DNA of 64,000 bases from Sulfurospirillum sp. (GTDB lineage Bacteria > Campylobacterota > Campylobacteria > Campylobacterales > Arcobacteraceae): positions 124,001 through 188,000 of the forward strand of contig JAKZMJ010000015.1 of NCBI GenBank assembly GCA_030491005.1. Reading direction: 5' to 3'. This document shows positions 1-8,796 of the stretch, in pieces. The position numbers and the translations under genes were made by a program. Below the pieces are notes generated by a model, which saw only the letters and a program-made list of their open reading frames with translations, was not told the DNA's origin and made no database searches. How positions within the stretch are numbered: the stretch's first letter is position 1; every line of letters starts with the position of its first letter.

Positions 1-336
1 TGCAATACAGCAAATACCCTGCCCTTAGATTTTCCAAATGTTCATGAAAGTTCTATAAAAGATATTTGGTACGACTCGTCAGCTTTTAATTATTTTAGAG
101 GTAATAAATGGATGAATGAGACTTGTCAAACTTGTGATGAAAAAGAACAAGACTTTGGAGGTTGTAGATGTCAAGCTTATGCACTTACAAAAGATATGCA
201 CGAAACTGATCCAGTTTGTGATAAATCAAAACATCATAATATTGTGCAAGATATTGTTAAAAGTAGTTTAGAAAATATGGAAAGAACTCCAATTTATAGA
301 AATAAGAAAAATTCTTTAAAGTTTATAAAAAGTTAA
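1..336 (+). CDS. pqqE: PqqE, PQQ biosynthesis radical SAM protein (3' end only)
   Basis: The reading frame is open from base 1, so this is the C-terminal part (111 residues) of a gene that begins outside the window. It carries the cysteine-rich SPASM-type end of PqqE: an opening CNTA segment, the phrase IWYDSSAFNYFRG, then ETCQTCDEKEQDFGGCRCQA and TDPVCDKS. These Cys residues bind the auxiliary Fe-S clusters. By family knowledge PqqE is the radical SAM enzyme that makes the first C-C bond between Glu and Tyr of the PqqA peptide in PQQ synthesis. The rest of the pqq operon should lie to the left. The frame ends head-on into the neighbouring minus-strand gene, with stop codons overlapping by 4 bases. 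Confidence 0.9.
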   Translation, partial: CNTANTLPLDFPNVHESSIKDIWYDSSAFNYFRGNKWMNETCQTCDEKEQDFGGCRCQAYALTKDMHETDPVCDKSKHHNIVQDIVKSSLENMERTPIYRNKKNSLKFIKS

Positions 337-722
337 TATTTAGTAACAATTTTAACAAATCTACCAATCAAAAAAATACTAGCAAAGGATAGCATACCAC
401 TTACTAAGAAAACAGCACTTGCTAATGGATCCATTCCGTCTTCATTTGGTAAAGCATACAAACAAATTAATGCATATAATATGGAAGATATTCCAAAAAC
501 AAGAACTAATAAAATATTGATCCATTTCATTATTTTTGAGATATCTTCTTTTAAAGTAAGTAAAAATACAAATATAAAAGTTGCAGTTCCCAGATAAATT
601 AAGCTTGCATTAAATGGATATGAATTTCCATCTGGACTTGAATATATTTGCATTATGCAAAAAGAATATCCCATAAATCCAACAAAAAAAACGATTATTG
701 TAATAAATATATCTTTTTTCAT
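333..722 (-). CDS. small four-helix membrane protein, unknown function
   Basis: 129 residues with about four hydrophobic segments (roughly residues 5-25, 40-57, 66-90 and 103-122) and short polar loops, consistent with a small integral inner-membrane protein. I recognise no family motif. It converges on pqqE (stop codons overlap) and is separated from hutG by about 120 bases, so it is probably a single-gene unit. The ATG start is preceded by an A-rich leader containing AAGGA. A role connected with PQQ is possible only by proximity and is not supported by sequence. Confidence 0.6.
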   Translation of the reverse strand: MKKDIFITIIVFFVGFMGYSFCIMQIYSSPDGNSYPFNASLIYLGTATFIFVFLLTLKEDISKIMKWINILLVLVFGISSILYALICLYALPNEDGMDPLASAVFLVSGMLSFASIFLIGRFVKIVTKY

Positions 723-842
723 ATAATTCCTTATTTTACTTTATTGTATGAACAAGATATTATATATAAATACTACTTATTTTCTTTTAAAACTTTCTTC
801 ATATCTTTTCAATTTTTTAATGCAAAACTTAAGATATTACAC

Positions 843-1808
843 TTATAGCTTAAATTTTGAGTCTATTAAATCTACAATATCAAAAACTAAACGACTTATA
901 CTTTTTGCTCCAATATCTGAAATATCATATTTGGGATTAAACTCTGCAAAATCAATGAGTTTAATTTTATTTTTATATTTTTTAAACAAATAATTTAAAA
1001 TATCATAAGTAATATTTAGTTCAATGCCTCTTGAAGCTGGGGAGCTAACTGCTGGAACTAAAGAGGCACTAAATACATCTGTATCAATTGTTATATAAAT
1101 AGATTCTTTTTTTGTTAAGAATATCTCAAGTTTGTTTATAATTTTGTAAAAGTTTAAGTAAGTCATTTTTGTATCAAGAATATACTTTACATTAAGTTTT
1201 TTTGCTTTTTTAAAAAGTGCTTTAGTATTAGAAGCTTTTGAAATACCTAAACACATATAGTTAAAATCAACAGAATTTTTTTTACATAAAGTAGCTATTT
1301 GAGAAAAAGGAGTTCCTGAGCTTGCTTCTTTTCCATCTCTTAAGTCAAAATGTGCATCAAAATTAATTATGGCAATGTTTTTTTTATTTTCTAAAAAATT
1401 AAAAAGTCCTAAAAAACTTGCATATGCAATTTCATGACCTCCACCTAAAAGAATAGGAAAATGATTTTTATTTAATAGTTTTGTAATATATGAAGCTATT
1501 ATTTCTTGAGATTGTTCAAGATTTTTACTTTTTTCAATCTTTCCTGCATCACAAAGTTGATAATTTTCTAAGTGATAAGCAAAATTTCCCATAGAACTTT
1601 TTAATGTATCACCACCATAAGCAGCTCCAATTCTTCCTTTGTTTCTTTCAACTCCCTCATCACAATCAAACCCAAGTAAAGTGATAGCTTTTTCTTTTTT
1701 AAAAGGTGGCTCTATAAATTTTATTTTTTGGTGCCATCTTTTACCTAATTCTTTATCTTCCTCATCAACTCTACCTTTCCATAAACTTTTATTTGCTTTT
1801 TTATACAT
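843..1808 (-). CDS. hutG: formimidoylglutamase (arginase/agmatinase family)
   Basis: 321 residues of the ureohydrolase fold. The metal ligand motifs are visible in order: GGGHEIAYA (His ligand), NFDAHFDLR (DAHxD) and IDTDVFSAS (DxD), which bind the two Mn ions. Members of this family in hut loci hydrolyse N-formimidoyl-glutamate to glutamate and formamide, the last step of the four-enzyme pathway. The start codon overlaps the stop of hutI by 8 bases, so the two are translationally coupled on the minus strand, divergent from hutUH. Arginase or agmatinase activity is the alternative, but the hut context makes HutG much more likely. Confidence 0.9.
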   Translation of the reverse strand: MYKKANKSLWKGRVDEEDKELGKRWHQKIKFIEPPFKKEKAITLLGFDCDEGVERNKGRIGAAYGGDTLKSSMGNFAYHLENYQLCDAGKIEKSKNLEQSQEIIASYITKLLNKNHFPILLGGGHEIAYASFLGLFNFLENKKNIAIINFDAHFDLRDGKEASSGTPFSQIATLCKKNSVDFNYMCLGISKASNTKALFKKAKKLNVKYILDTKMTYLNFYKIINKLEIFLTKKESIYITIDTDVFSASLVPAVSSPASRGIELNITYDILNYLFKKYKNKIKLIDFAEFNPKYDISDIGAKSISRLVFDIVDLIDSKFKL

Positions 1809-3018
1809 TTACTTCTTCTCCTTGATATACAGAATAATGAAGTGCAGTAGGTCTAAAAGAACAAACTAAATCTCTAATATTATCAATATCCCATATGCAA
1901 AAATCTGCATCATAACCCACTGCTAACTGTCCTTTAGAATTTTCTAAACCAAGAGCTTTAGCAGCATTTTTAGTTACTGCTAAAAATGTCTCATCTACAC
2001 TTAATGAAAATATGACTGCTGACATATTCATCATTAATTGCAAAGAACATAAAGCTGATGTTCCTGGATTTAAATCACTTGCAATTGCTATTTTAATTTT
2101 ATGCTTTCTAAAAAGTTCAATAGGAGGCATTTTTGTTTGCCTTAAATAATAATAAGCCCCTGGTAATAAAATAGCAACGGTATTACTTTTTTTCATTCTT
2201 TTAATATCCTCTTCTTTTGTAAACTCTAAGTGGTCAACACTTAAGGCATTGTATTTACAAGCAAGAGTAGTTGCACCCATGGAGCTAAACTGTTCAGCAT
2301 GTAGTTTAACCCGAATACCTAAACTTTTTGCTTTTTTAAATACTTTTTCTATTTGATTGCATGAAAAAGCCAAATGTTCACAATAAGCATCTACTGCATT
2401 TATAAGACCTGTTTTATACACCTCGTCAAACATTGTTTCACAAATATAATTAATATAAGATTCAGAATTATTTCTATACTCAGGAGGAACTGCATGTGCG
2501 GCTAAAAATGTTTTTTCTATATGTATAGGATAATTAACTTCTAGTTTTTTCATCACTTCTAACATCTTAATTTCACTTTTTGTATCTAAGCCATATCCTG
2601 TTTTAATTTCAATTGTTGTAACTCCTTCTTTGATTAAAGCTTTTAATCGTTTTTCACTACTTTTATAAATTTCATCAAAAGAAGATTCTCTAATACTTTT
2701 AATAGAAGAAACAATACCTCCACCTTGTGCTGCTATTTGGGTATAAGATTCTCCATTTAATCTTTTTTCAAATTCATCTGACCTACTTTTAGAATATACT
2801 AAATGTGTATGACAGTCTATTAAAGAAGTAGAAATAAGTTTATTTTTGACATCAAATATTTCTTTACTTGTATATTTTGTAAAATTTATCATTTTATCAA
2901 TTTTAGATATTTTTTTATTTTTTATTCCTAAAAAACTATTTTCAAGTACTTCTATTTCATTATTGTTATTAATTATTGTTATTCTTGCATTTATCCAGAC
3001 TTTATCAAAATTTTGCAT
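1801..3018 (-). CDS. hutI: imidazolonepropionase
   Basis: 405 residues, the normal length for HutI, an amidohydrolase-superfamily TIM barrel. Visible metal and substrate motifs are DCHTHLVY near residue 70, LHAEQFS near 240, the VDHLEF segment, and ASDLNPGT near 315. It hydrolyses 4-imidazolone-5-propionate to N-formimidoyl-glutamate, step 3 of histidine degradation, in the cytoplasm. It is the first gene of the minus-strand hutIG unit and starts 96 bases from the divergent hutU, sharing the control region at 3041-3083. Confidence 0.93.
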   Translation of the reverse strand: MQNFDKVWINARITIINNNNEIEVLENSFLGIKNKKISKIDKMINFTKYTSKEIFDVKNKLISTSLIDCHTHLVYSKSRSDEFEKRLNGESYTQIAAQGGGIVSSIKSIRESSFDEIYKSSEKRLKALIKEGVTTIEIKTGYGLDTKSEIKMLEVMKKLEVNYPIHIEKTFLAAHAVPPEYRNNSESYINYICETMFDEVYKTGLINAVDAYCEHLAFSCNQIEKVFKKAKSLGIRVKLHAEQFSSMGATTLACKYNALSVDHLEFTKEEDIKRMKKSNTVAILLPGAYYYLRQTKMPPIELFRKHKIKIAIASDLNPGTSALCSLQLMMNMSAVIFSLSVDETFLAVTKNAAKALGLENSKGQLAVGYDADFCIWDIDNIRDLVCSFRPTALHYSVYQGEEVNV

Positions 3019-3040
3019 TTAAAACCAACTTTTAAATATT

Positions 3041-3083
3041 TTAAGTTAATTGTATTGACAATTAACTTAATTGTGTATATAAT
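3041..3083 (+). promoter_or_regulatory. hutU promoter embedded in a double inverted repeat (putative operator)
   Basis: Seen directly: TTGACA at 3055-3060, a 17-base spacer, and TATAAT at 3078-3083, a perfect sigma-70 consensus pointing to hutU. The -35 box sits in a perfect 13-base inverted repeat (arms 3041-3053 and 3058-3070, 4-base spacer). A second palindrome, ACAATTAA-C-TTAATTGT (3058-3074), overlaps it and reaches into the spacer. Repressor binding here would block hutUH transcription and could also affect the divergent hutIG. The likely ligand-responsive regulator is a HutC/GntR-type repressor, but no such gene is in the window, so the regulator is inferred. Confidence 0.7.
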
Positions 3084-3114
3084 TGTAGCATAAGAAGAAT
3101 AAAAAGGTAAAATT

Positions 3115-4785
3115 ATGAAAAAAAAAAGAATAATTAAATCACCCATTGGTACAAAAATAACTACAAAATCTTGGTTAAGTGAAGCAGCTTTAAGAATGTT
3201 AATGAATAATTTAGATCCAGATGTTGCAGAACGACCTGAAGATTTAGTCGTTTATGGTGGTATTGGAAAAGCTGCAAGAAATTGGGAATGTTTTGATAAA
3301 ATTATAGAAGTTTTAAAACGTCTTGAAGATGATGAAACACTATTAGTACAATCAGGTAAACCTGTAGGTGTATTTAAAACACATGAAAATGCACCTCGAG
3401 TTTTAATAGCTAATTCAAATATAGTTCCTTATAAAGCTAATTGGGAAACATTTAATGAACTTGATAAAAAAGGTTTAATGATGTATGGTCAAATGACAGC
3501 AGGTTCTTGGATATATATAGGCTCACAAGGAATTGTGCAAGGAACATATGAAACTTTTGTTTCAATGGCTAAAAAACATTTTGATGGTGACCTTAGTGGA
3601 AAATGGATACTAACAGGAGGTCTTGGAGGAATGGGAGGAGCCCAACCACTAGCTGCTACCATGGCAGGTGCATCTATGTTGGCTATTGAGTGTGATGAAA
3701 CAAGAATTGATAAAAGAATTGAAACTAAATATTGTGATTATAAAGTTTATACTTTAGAAGATGCAATTAAAATTTTAAAAGAATCTAAAAAGAGTAAAAA
3801 AGCAGTTTCTATTGGCTTAGTAGGAAATGTGGCAGAAGTTTTTCCTCTTATTTTAAAAAGTGATTTTCTTCCAGATGTTGTAACTGATCAAACAAGTGCA
3901 CATGATCCTTTAAATGGTTATTTACCTTTTGGTTGGAGTTTGAAAAAAGCAAAAGAGTTACGAATTAGTAATCCTAACTTAGTTGTAAATGAAGCAAAAA
4001 AATCAATGGCGATTCAAGTTAAAGCAATGTTAGGGTTTCACGAAATTGGAATTCCTACTTTTGATTATGGAAATAATATCAGACAAATGGCACATGAAAC
4101 TGGCGTTAATAATGCTTTTGATTTTAAAGGTTTTGTTCCTTTATATATTAGAGATTTATTTTGTGAAGGTATTGGACCTTTTAGATGGGTGGCATTATCA
4201 GGAGATAAAGAAGATATATATAAAACAGATGCAAAAATGAAAGAGTTGTTTCCACATAATAAATCTTTACATACTTGGTTAGATGGTGCTAGAGAGAAAA
4301 TAAGCTTTCAAGGTTTACCTGCACGAATTTGTTGGGTTGGAGCAGGGGAGAGAGCAAAAGCAGGTTTAGCATTTAATGAGATGGTGAGAAGTGGGGAACT
4401 AAAAGCCCCTATTGTAATAGGGCGAGATCATTTAGACTCAGGATCAGTTACATCTCCAAATAGAGAAACTGAAGGTATGAAAGATGGTTCAGATGTAGTA
4501 TCTGATTGGCCATTATTAAATGCACTATTAAATACAGCAAGTGGAGCAACTTGGGTATCATTACATCATGGTGGTGGTGTTGGCATGGGATTTTCTCAAC
4601 ATGCAGGTGTGGTAATAGTTGCAGATGGTACAAAAGAAGCCTCTAAGAGATTAAAAAATGTATTAACAAATGATCCAGCAACGGGAGTAATGCGACATGC
4701 CGATGCTGGATATGACTTAGCTATAAATAAAGCAAAAGAGCAAAAAATAGATTTACCAATGATAAAGGATAATAAAGATGTTTAA
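3115..4785 (+). CDS. hutU: urocanate hydratase
   Basis: 556 residues, standard for urocanase. The NAD-binding glycine-rich stretch [10 protein letters not shown] (near residues 167-176) is present, as are the conserved [12 protein letters not shown] and [12 protein letters not shown] segments. The enzyme uses tightly bound NAD+ as an electrophile to convert urocanate to 4-imidazolone-5-propionate, step 2 of the pathway. An AAGG ribosome binding site lies just upstream of the ATG. Its stop overlaps the hutH start by 8 bases, showing a coupled hutUH operon driven by the consensus promoter at 3055-3083. Confidence 0.96.
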   Translation: MKKKRIIKSPIGTKITTKSWLSEAALRMLMNNLDPDVAERPEDLVVYGGIGKAARNWECFDKIIEVLKRLEDDETLLVQSGKPVGVFKTHENAPRVLIANSNIVPYKANWETFNELDKKGLMMYGQMTAGSWIYIGSQGIVQGTYETFVSMAKKHFDGDLSGKWILTGGLGGMGGAQPLAATMAGASMLAIECDETRIDKRIETKYCDYKVYTLEDAIKILKESKKSKKAVSIGLVGNVAEVFPLILKSDFLPDVVTDQTSAHDPLNGYLPFGWSLKKAKELRISNPNLVVNEAKKSMAIQVKAMLGFHEIGIPTFDYGNNIRQMAHETGVNNAFDFKGFVPLYIRDLFCEGIGPFRWVALSGDKEDIYKTDAKMKELFPHNKSLHTWLDGAREKISFQGLPARICWVGAGERAKAGLAFNEMVRSGELKAPIVIGRDHLDSGSVTSPNRETEGMKDGSDVVSDWPLLNALLNTASGATWVSLHHGGGVGMGFSQHAGVVIVADGTKEASKRLKNVLTNDPATGVMRHADAGYDLAINKAKEQKIDLPMIKDNKDV

Positions 4786-6310
4786 TCTACATTTAGTTCC
4801 AGGAGAATTAAGCCTACAAGATTTAAGAAGAATCAAAAACGAAAAAACTTTTATAACTTTAGATGATAGTGCAAGTGATAAAATCAATAAAGCAAATGAA
4901 ACTATATTAGATATTATAAAAGAAGATAGAACAGTTTATGGAGTTAATACTGGTTTTGGACTACTAGCTAATACAAAAATTGCTAAAGAAGATTTAGAAG
5001 ATTTACAAAGACGAATTGTATTATCACATAGTGCAGGAATTGGAGAGTATATTTCAAATGATAGTGTTCGTTTAATGATGACTTTAAAAATAAATTCTTT
5101 ATCTTTAGGTTATTCAGGCATTAGATTAAAAGTAATACTTGCATTGATTAATCTTGTAAATAAAGAATTATATCCTTGTGTACCTAAAAAAGGTTCAGTA
5201 GGTGCTAGTGGAGATTTAGCACCATTAGCACATATGAGTGCTATTTTATTAGGATATGGATATGTAAATTATAAAGGTAATATTTTAAAAGCAGTTGATG
5301 GTCTTAAAGAAGTAGGAATGAAGCCTATTGTTTTAGGTGCAAAAGAGGGGTTAGCACTATTAAATGGCACACAATTATCAACTACTTTTTCGCTTGAGGG
5401 TCTTTTTTATGCTGAGGATTTATTCGCAAGTGCTATTGTAATTGGTTCTATGTGTGTAGAAGCAGTTCTTGGAAGTAGGGCTCCTTTTGACGAGAGAGTT
5501 CATAAAATAAGAGGTCATCAAACACAAATAGATACAGCAAAAATGTATAAAGATTTATTAGAAAATACAAGTGAAATATCCAAATCACATAAAAATTGTA
5601 CAAGAGTACAAGACCCATATTCAATTAGATGTCAACCTCAAGTTATGGGTGCTTGTTTAAGTCAAATAAGAAATTCTGCACAAACATTATTAACAGAAGC
5701 AAATGGTGTTACAGATAATCCTTTAATTTTTGTCGATGAACAAGATGTAATTTCTGGTGGAAACTTTCATGCCGAACCTATTGCATTTGCAAGTGATAAC
5801 TTAGCTTTAGCTATTAGTGAAATTGGAGCTTTAAGTGAACGAAGAATGGCTTTATTAGTAGATAAACATTTAAGCCAATTACCTGCTTTTTTAGTAAATA
5901 ATGGTGGTATGAACTCAGGGTTTATGATAGCACAAGTAACCGCAGCAGCACTAGCTAGTGAAAATAAATCCTTAGCATATCCAAGTAGTGTTGATTCCTT
6001 ACCAACATCAGCTAATCAAGAAGACCATGTATCAATGGCTACATATGCAGGAAGACGATTAAAAGATATGGCAGAAAATACTGCTGGTATTTTAGGTATT
6101 GAGTTGCTTGCAACTGCACAAGGAATGGATTTTAGAGCACCCAAATTATCAAGTCCTAAAATTGAAGAAGCTAAAAAAATCATAAGAGCAAAAGTAACTT
6201 TTTATGATGAAGATAGATATTTTACAGACGATATACAAAAAGCTATGAGCATTGTTCAATCTGGAATTTATAACGATTTTGTAAATAAAGACTTAATACC
6301 TAGTTTTTAA
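4778..6310 (+). CDS. hutH: histidine ammonia-lyase
   Basis: 510 residues. The Ala-Ser-Gly triad that cyclises to the MIO prosthetic group is present in [14 protein letters not shown] (near residue 145), together with YGVNTGFG near the N-terminus and TDNPLIF, both typical of HAL. It deaminates L-histidine to trans-urocanate and ammonia, the entry step. It is coupled to hutU and followed by a stem-loop at 6334-6360. With hutG, hutI and hutU this gives a complete route from histidine to glutamate, formamide and ammonia. Confidence 0.96.
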   Translation: MFNLHLVPGELSLQDLRRIKNEKTFITLDDSASDKINKANETILDIIKEDRTVYGVNTGFGLLANTKIAKEDLEDLQRRIVLSHSAGIGEYISNDSVRLMMTLKINSLSLGYSGIRLKVILALINLVNKELYPCVPKKGSVGASGDLAPLAHMSAILLGYGYVNYKGNILKAVDGLKEVGMKPIVLGAKEGLALLNGTQLSTTFSLEGLFYAEDLFASAIVIGSMCVEAVLGSRAPFDERVHKIRGHQTQIDTAKMYKDLLENTSEISKSHKNCTRVQDPYSIRCQPQVMGACLSQIRNSAQTLLTEANGVTDNPLIFVDEQDVISGGNFHAEPIAFASDNLALAISEIGALSERRMALLVDKHLSQLPAFLVNNGGMNSGFMIAQVTAAALASENKSLAYPSSVDSLPTSANQEDHVSMATYAGRRLKDMAENTAGILGIELLATAQGMDFRAPKLSSPKIEEAKKIIRAKVTFYDEDRYFTDDIQKAMSIVQSGIYNDFVNKDLIPSF

Positions 6311-6333
6311 TTGTATGTTTTTAATTCTATTTA

Positions 6334-6360
6334 CTAAAGATAGCTTTGTGCTATTTTTAG
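6334..6360 (+). terminator. stem-loop at the end of hutUH, possibly bidirectional
   Basis: Arms CTAAAGATAGC (6334-6344) and GCTATTTTTAG (6350-6360) pair at 10 of 11 positions around a 5-base loop. It lies 24 bases after the hutH stop and overlaps the end of the convergent pseudogene. The T run is inside the second arm, so it is a plausible but unproven intrinsic terminator. Confidence 0.5.
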
Positions 6361-7051
6361 TAGTTTATATTAGTATTTTCTTGTATTATAGGACTTAAAT
6401 TTTCAATATTATTACCATCTTCTTGTATTTGTGTACTTATAGCTTTCATATTATTACCTAAGTCTTTTAAAAAATTTGGCAATGGTTCACTTGATACGAT
6501 ATAACAAGTTAAATCACCATTTACAATATCAATCTTTATTTTGTACATACTATTTATATCTAAACCACTTAAAAAGTAAGCATCACATTTTAAAGTTTTA
6601 TTGTTATCTACAGCAATATCATTTATCTCTATGTGCATATCACTTACATAGTCAATATATTTTTCATTTAATGATAATGGAAAGTCATTTATTTCATTAT
6701 TATTATCAATTTGCCCTGACATCATAACATATCTAGTACTTTTCATTTCCTCGTGTATGATGTTCTTCTTGCTGATTAATTTAATAGTATATCTTCCTGT
6801 GCTATCTGTTGATTGATAAATATTGATTATCTTATCTTTAACTTCTTTTATTATTTCTTTATCAAGAGATATAGGAATTTTTTTACAACTATTTTTTTAA
6901 TCTTTATATCTTTTTTTAGTATTATATTTTCTTTAATTTTTTGTTTAGATTGTACTACTTTTGTATATTTATTAATTGGAATATCTTCATCTTGCGATAA
7001 TATATATGAAATTATTCCTAAAATTAAAGCTAAGCTTATTAAATTCTTTTT
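6357..7051 (-). pseudogene. decayed single-helix membrane-anchored protein, start codon lost and frameshifted
   Basis: An intact 129-residue frame runs from an internal ATG at 6746 to 6357, but homologous-looking sequence continues upstream. In frame with that ATG it extends back to about 6882 (IPISLDKEIIKEVKDK...). After a one-base slip in an A7 run (6879-6885) it continues in another frame to 7051 with KKNLISLALILGIISYIL, a typical N-terminal membrane anchor. No start codon precedes this: the frame runs into a stop at 7052-7054 inside transposase-derived sequence. The original protein was thus about 230 residues with an N-terminal anchor and a polar exported or cytoplasmic domain. Family unknown. 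A second copy of its last 16 residues lies at 24884-24934. Confidence 0.55.
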
Positions 7052-7390
7052 TTACATCATCAGTATTTCGTAAGGTTGTAATAGAGCCATCAATAGCTAG
7101 TATTCTAAAACCTTTATATGTTTTATACTCTCCATCTTCATAAAACATATCACTAGACATAACAGCAAATTCTTCAAAAGCAGTATAATTTAATTTTAAT
7201 CTGGCTTGTGTATATGTACTATTTGTAATAGTAGTATACTCTTCTAATTCAAGTTGAGTATTGTTAAGACTATTTTGTAAAGATTTATTGCTTTTTTTAA
7301 TTATCATAGTCATCATTTTATCAAATCCTAACTTTCTATTCTTAGTAAAGCTATTTTTACCAATTTTATGTTTATTCTTGAAATTATTTA
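7045..7390 (-). pseudogene. IS4-family transposase, N-terminal fragment
   Basis: The minus strand encodes about 115 residues of an IS4-type DDE transposase N-terminus: FTKNRKLGFDKMM, KKSNKSLQNSL, TQARLKLNYTAFEEF, YKTYKGFRILAIDGS and NTDDVKKEF. The IDGS segment contains the first catalytic Asp of the family. The fragment stops abruptly at KKEF, where it passes into the decayed neighbour, so the catalytic C-terminal two thirds are missing. An ATG at 7316 gives a 109-residue open frame, but similarity extends upstream of it without a start codon. It is non-functional. Confidence 0.75.
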
Positions 7391-7534
7391 ACCTTTAATA
7401 TAAAATATATTATAGCTAAATAATACTATTAAATCCCTTAAATTAGGGCTTTATAAGGGCTAAAATTTAAAGAAAATGACTTTAAAATTAGATATTATTT
7501 CAATCTTTTTTAATATGTATTTTTATGATTATGT

Positions 7535-7591
7535 GCTTAACTTAATGGCGTTGAGGGGGGGGTCATACGTACTTTGCTTCAACCGTTAGAT
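7535..7591 (+). repeat. attC-like integron recombination site, 57 bp
   Basis: The site begins with GCTTAAC (7535-7541), fitting the inverse core RYYYAAC, and ends with GTTAGAT (7585-7591), fitting the core GTTRRRY. Internal GCGTTGAGG and GCTTCAACC segments form the partly complementary L boxes (GTTGA pairs with TCAAC). The 57-base length is at the short end known for attC sites. It lies 86 bases upstream of the restriction-modification genes, is much less AT-rich than its surroundings, and contains a run of eight G (7555-7562). The match is to short degenerate consensus boxes, so folding analysis is needed. Confidence 0.55.
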
Positions 7592-7677
7592 GGCAATTAT
7601 CAAAACAATGTAACTTTATAAAGTATCAATTATTTTTTAGATACAATAATTTAAAATAAAATGGAGATTACTATTAA

Positions 7678-8796
7678 ATGGAAAATCAAAAATTAATATT
7701 CTCAGATAATGATTTAATTGAAAAAAAATATCGAATATACAATGGTGATTGTATTGAAGTTTTAAAAAAAATACCAAAGAAATCAGTAGATTTAATATTT
7801 GCAGATCCACCTTATAACCTACAATTAAAAAATGAATTATACAGGCCAAATCAAACAAAAGTTGATGGTGTAAGTGATGAATGGGATAAATTTAATTCAA
7901 ACGATGAATATGATAGTTTTACAAAAAAATGGTTAAGTGCTTGTCGTGATGTTATGAGTGATGAAGCTACTATTTGGGTAATTGGTTCATATCACAATAT
8001 CTTTAGAGTTGGTAAAATAATGATGGATTTAGGATTTTGGGTTTTAAATGATGTTCAATGGCACAAGTCAAATCCTATGCCAAACTTTAGAGGTGTTAGA
8101 TTTACAAATGCTACAGAAACTTTAATTTGGGCAAAAAAAAGTGAAACTCAAAAAAGATATACTTTCAATTATAATGTAATGAAACAATTAAATGGTGCTA
8201 AACAGATGACATCTGTTTGGAATATACCATTATGTACTGGACATGAAAGAATAAAAGGAAATGATGGTAAAAAAGCTCATTCAACACAAAAGCCTGAAGA
8301 ATTATTAAAAAGAGTGATTTTATCAAGTTCAAAAGAAGGTGATATAATTCTTGATCCATTTTCTGGAAGCGGGACAACTTGTGCAGTAGCAAAAAAATTA
8401 AATAGATGTGCTATTGGAATTGAAAAAGAAGAAAAATATATGGAAATATCCAAACAAAGATTATCAACAATTATTACAAGCGATTATAAATATTTACAAA
8501 TCAAAGAGCCAAAAAAAGAAATTTTACAAAGAGTAAGTATGGACGAACTAGTTAAAAGTAAATATTTTTCTGTAGGTGAAACAATTTTTACAAGAAACAA
8601 AAAACATACTGCAATAATATTAGATGACGGAACTATAAAAAATGGTGTAGGCATAGGTTCAATTCATCAAATAGGAGCAAAAATAAGAGAGAGTGAAAGT
8701 TGTAATGGTTGGATGTTTTGGTGTTATAATGATAATGGAAATATAAAATTAATAGATGAAAAAAGAAAAGAATATAGGATTAAAAATGCAGGATAA
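7678..8796 (+). CDS. CcrM/M.HinfI-type adenine-N6 DNA methyltransferase
   Basis: 372 residues of a beta-class amino-methyltransferase. Motif IV DPPYNLQL is at residues 43-50, WVIGSYHNIFRVG follows, and the SAM-binding LDPFSGSGTT lies near residue 225. The C-terminus (about residue 275 onward, with GIGSIHQIGA and NGWMFW) is the RAMA-type domain shared with CcrM and M.HinfI. The block NPMPNFRGVRF is nearly identical to those proteins, which methylate GANTC, so GANTC is the likely target (inference). It is transcribed with the nuclease gene that follows and overlaps it by 11 bases. A GGAG ribosome binding site precedes the ATG. As it sits inside a cassette-like unit, it is an acquired partner of a nuclease rather than a chromosomal cell-cycle methylase. 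Confidence 0.92.
   Translation: MENQKLIFSDNDLIEKKYRIYNGDCIEVLKKIPKKSVDLIFADPPYNLQLKNELYRPNQTKVDGVSDEWDKFNSNDEYDSFTKKWLSACRDVMSDEATIWVIGSYHNIFRVGKIMMDLGFWVLNDVQWHKSNPMPNFRGVRFTNATETLIWAKKSETQKRYTFNYNVMKQLNGAKQMTSVWNIPLCTGHERIKGNDGKKAHSTQKPEELLKRVILSSSKEGDIILDPFSGSGTTCAVAKKLNRCAIGIEKEEKYMEISKQRLSTIITSDYKYLQIKEPKKEILQRVSMDELVKSKYFSVGETIFTRNKKHTAIILDDGTIKNGVGIGSIHQIGAKIRESESCNGWMFWCYNDNGNIKLIDEKRKEYRIKNAG

Noticed and set aside
6476-7073. Plus-strand frames opposite the decayed gene and IS4 fragment
   Set aside because: His/Tyr/Phe-rich composition typical of antisense frames; the minus strand shows real protein similarity.
8756-8786. Upstream start for the restriction nuclease
   Set aside because: It would overlap the methylase by 41 bases with no ribosome binding site; the ATG at 8786 has AGGA and a short overlap.
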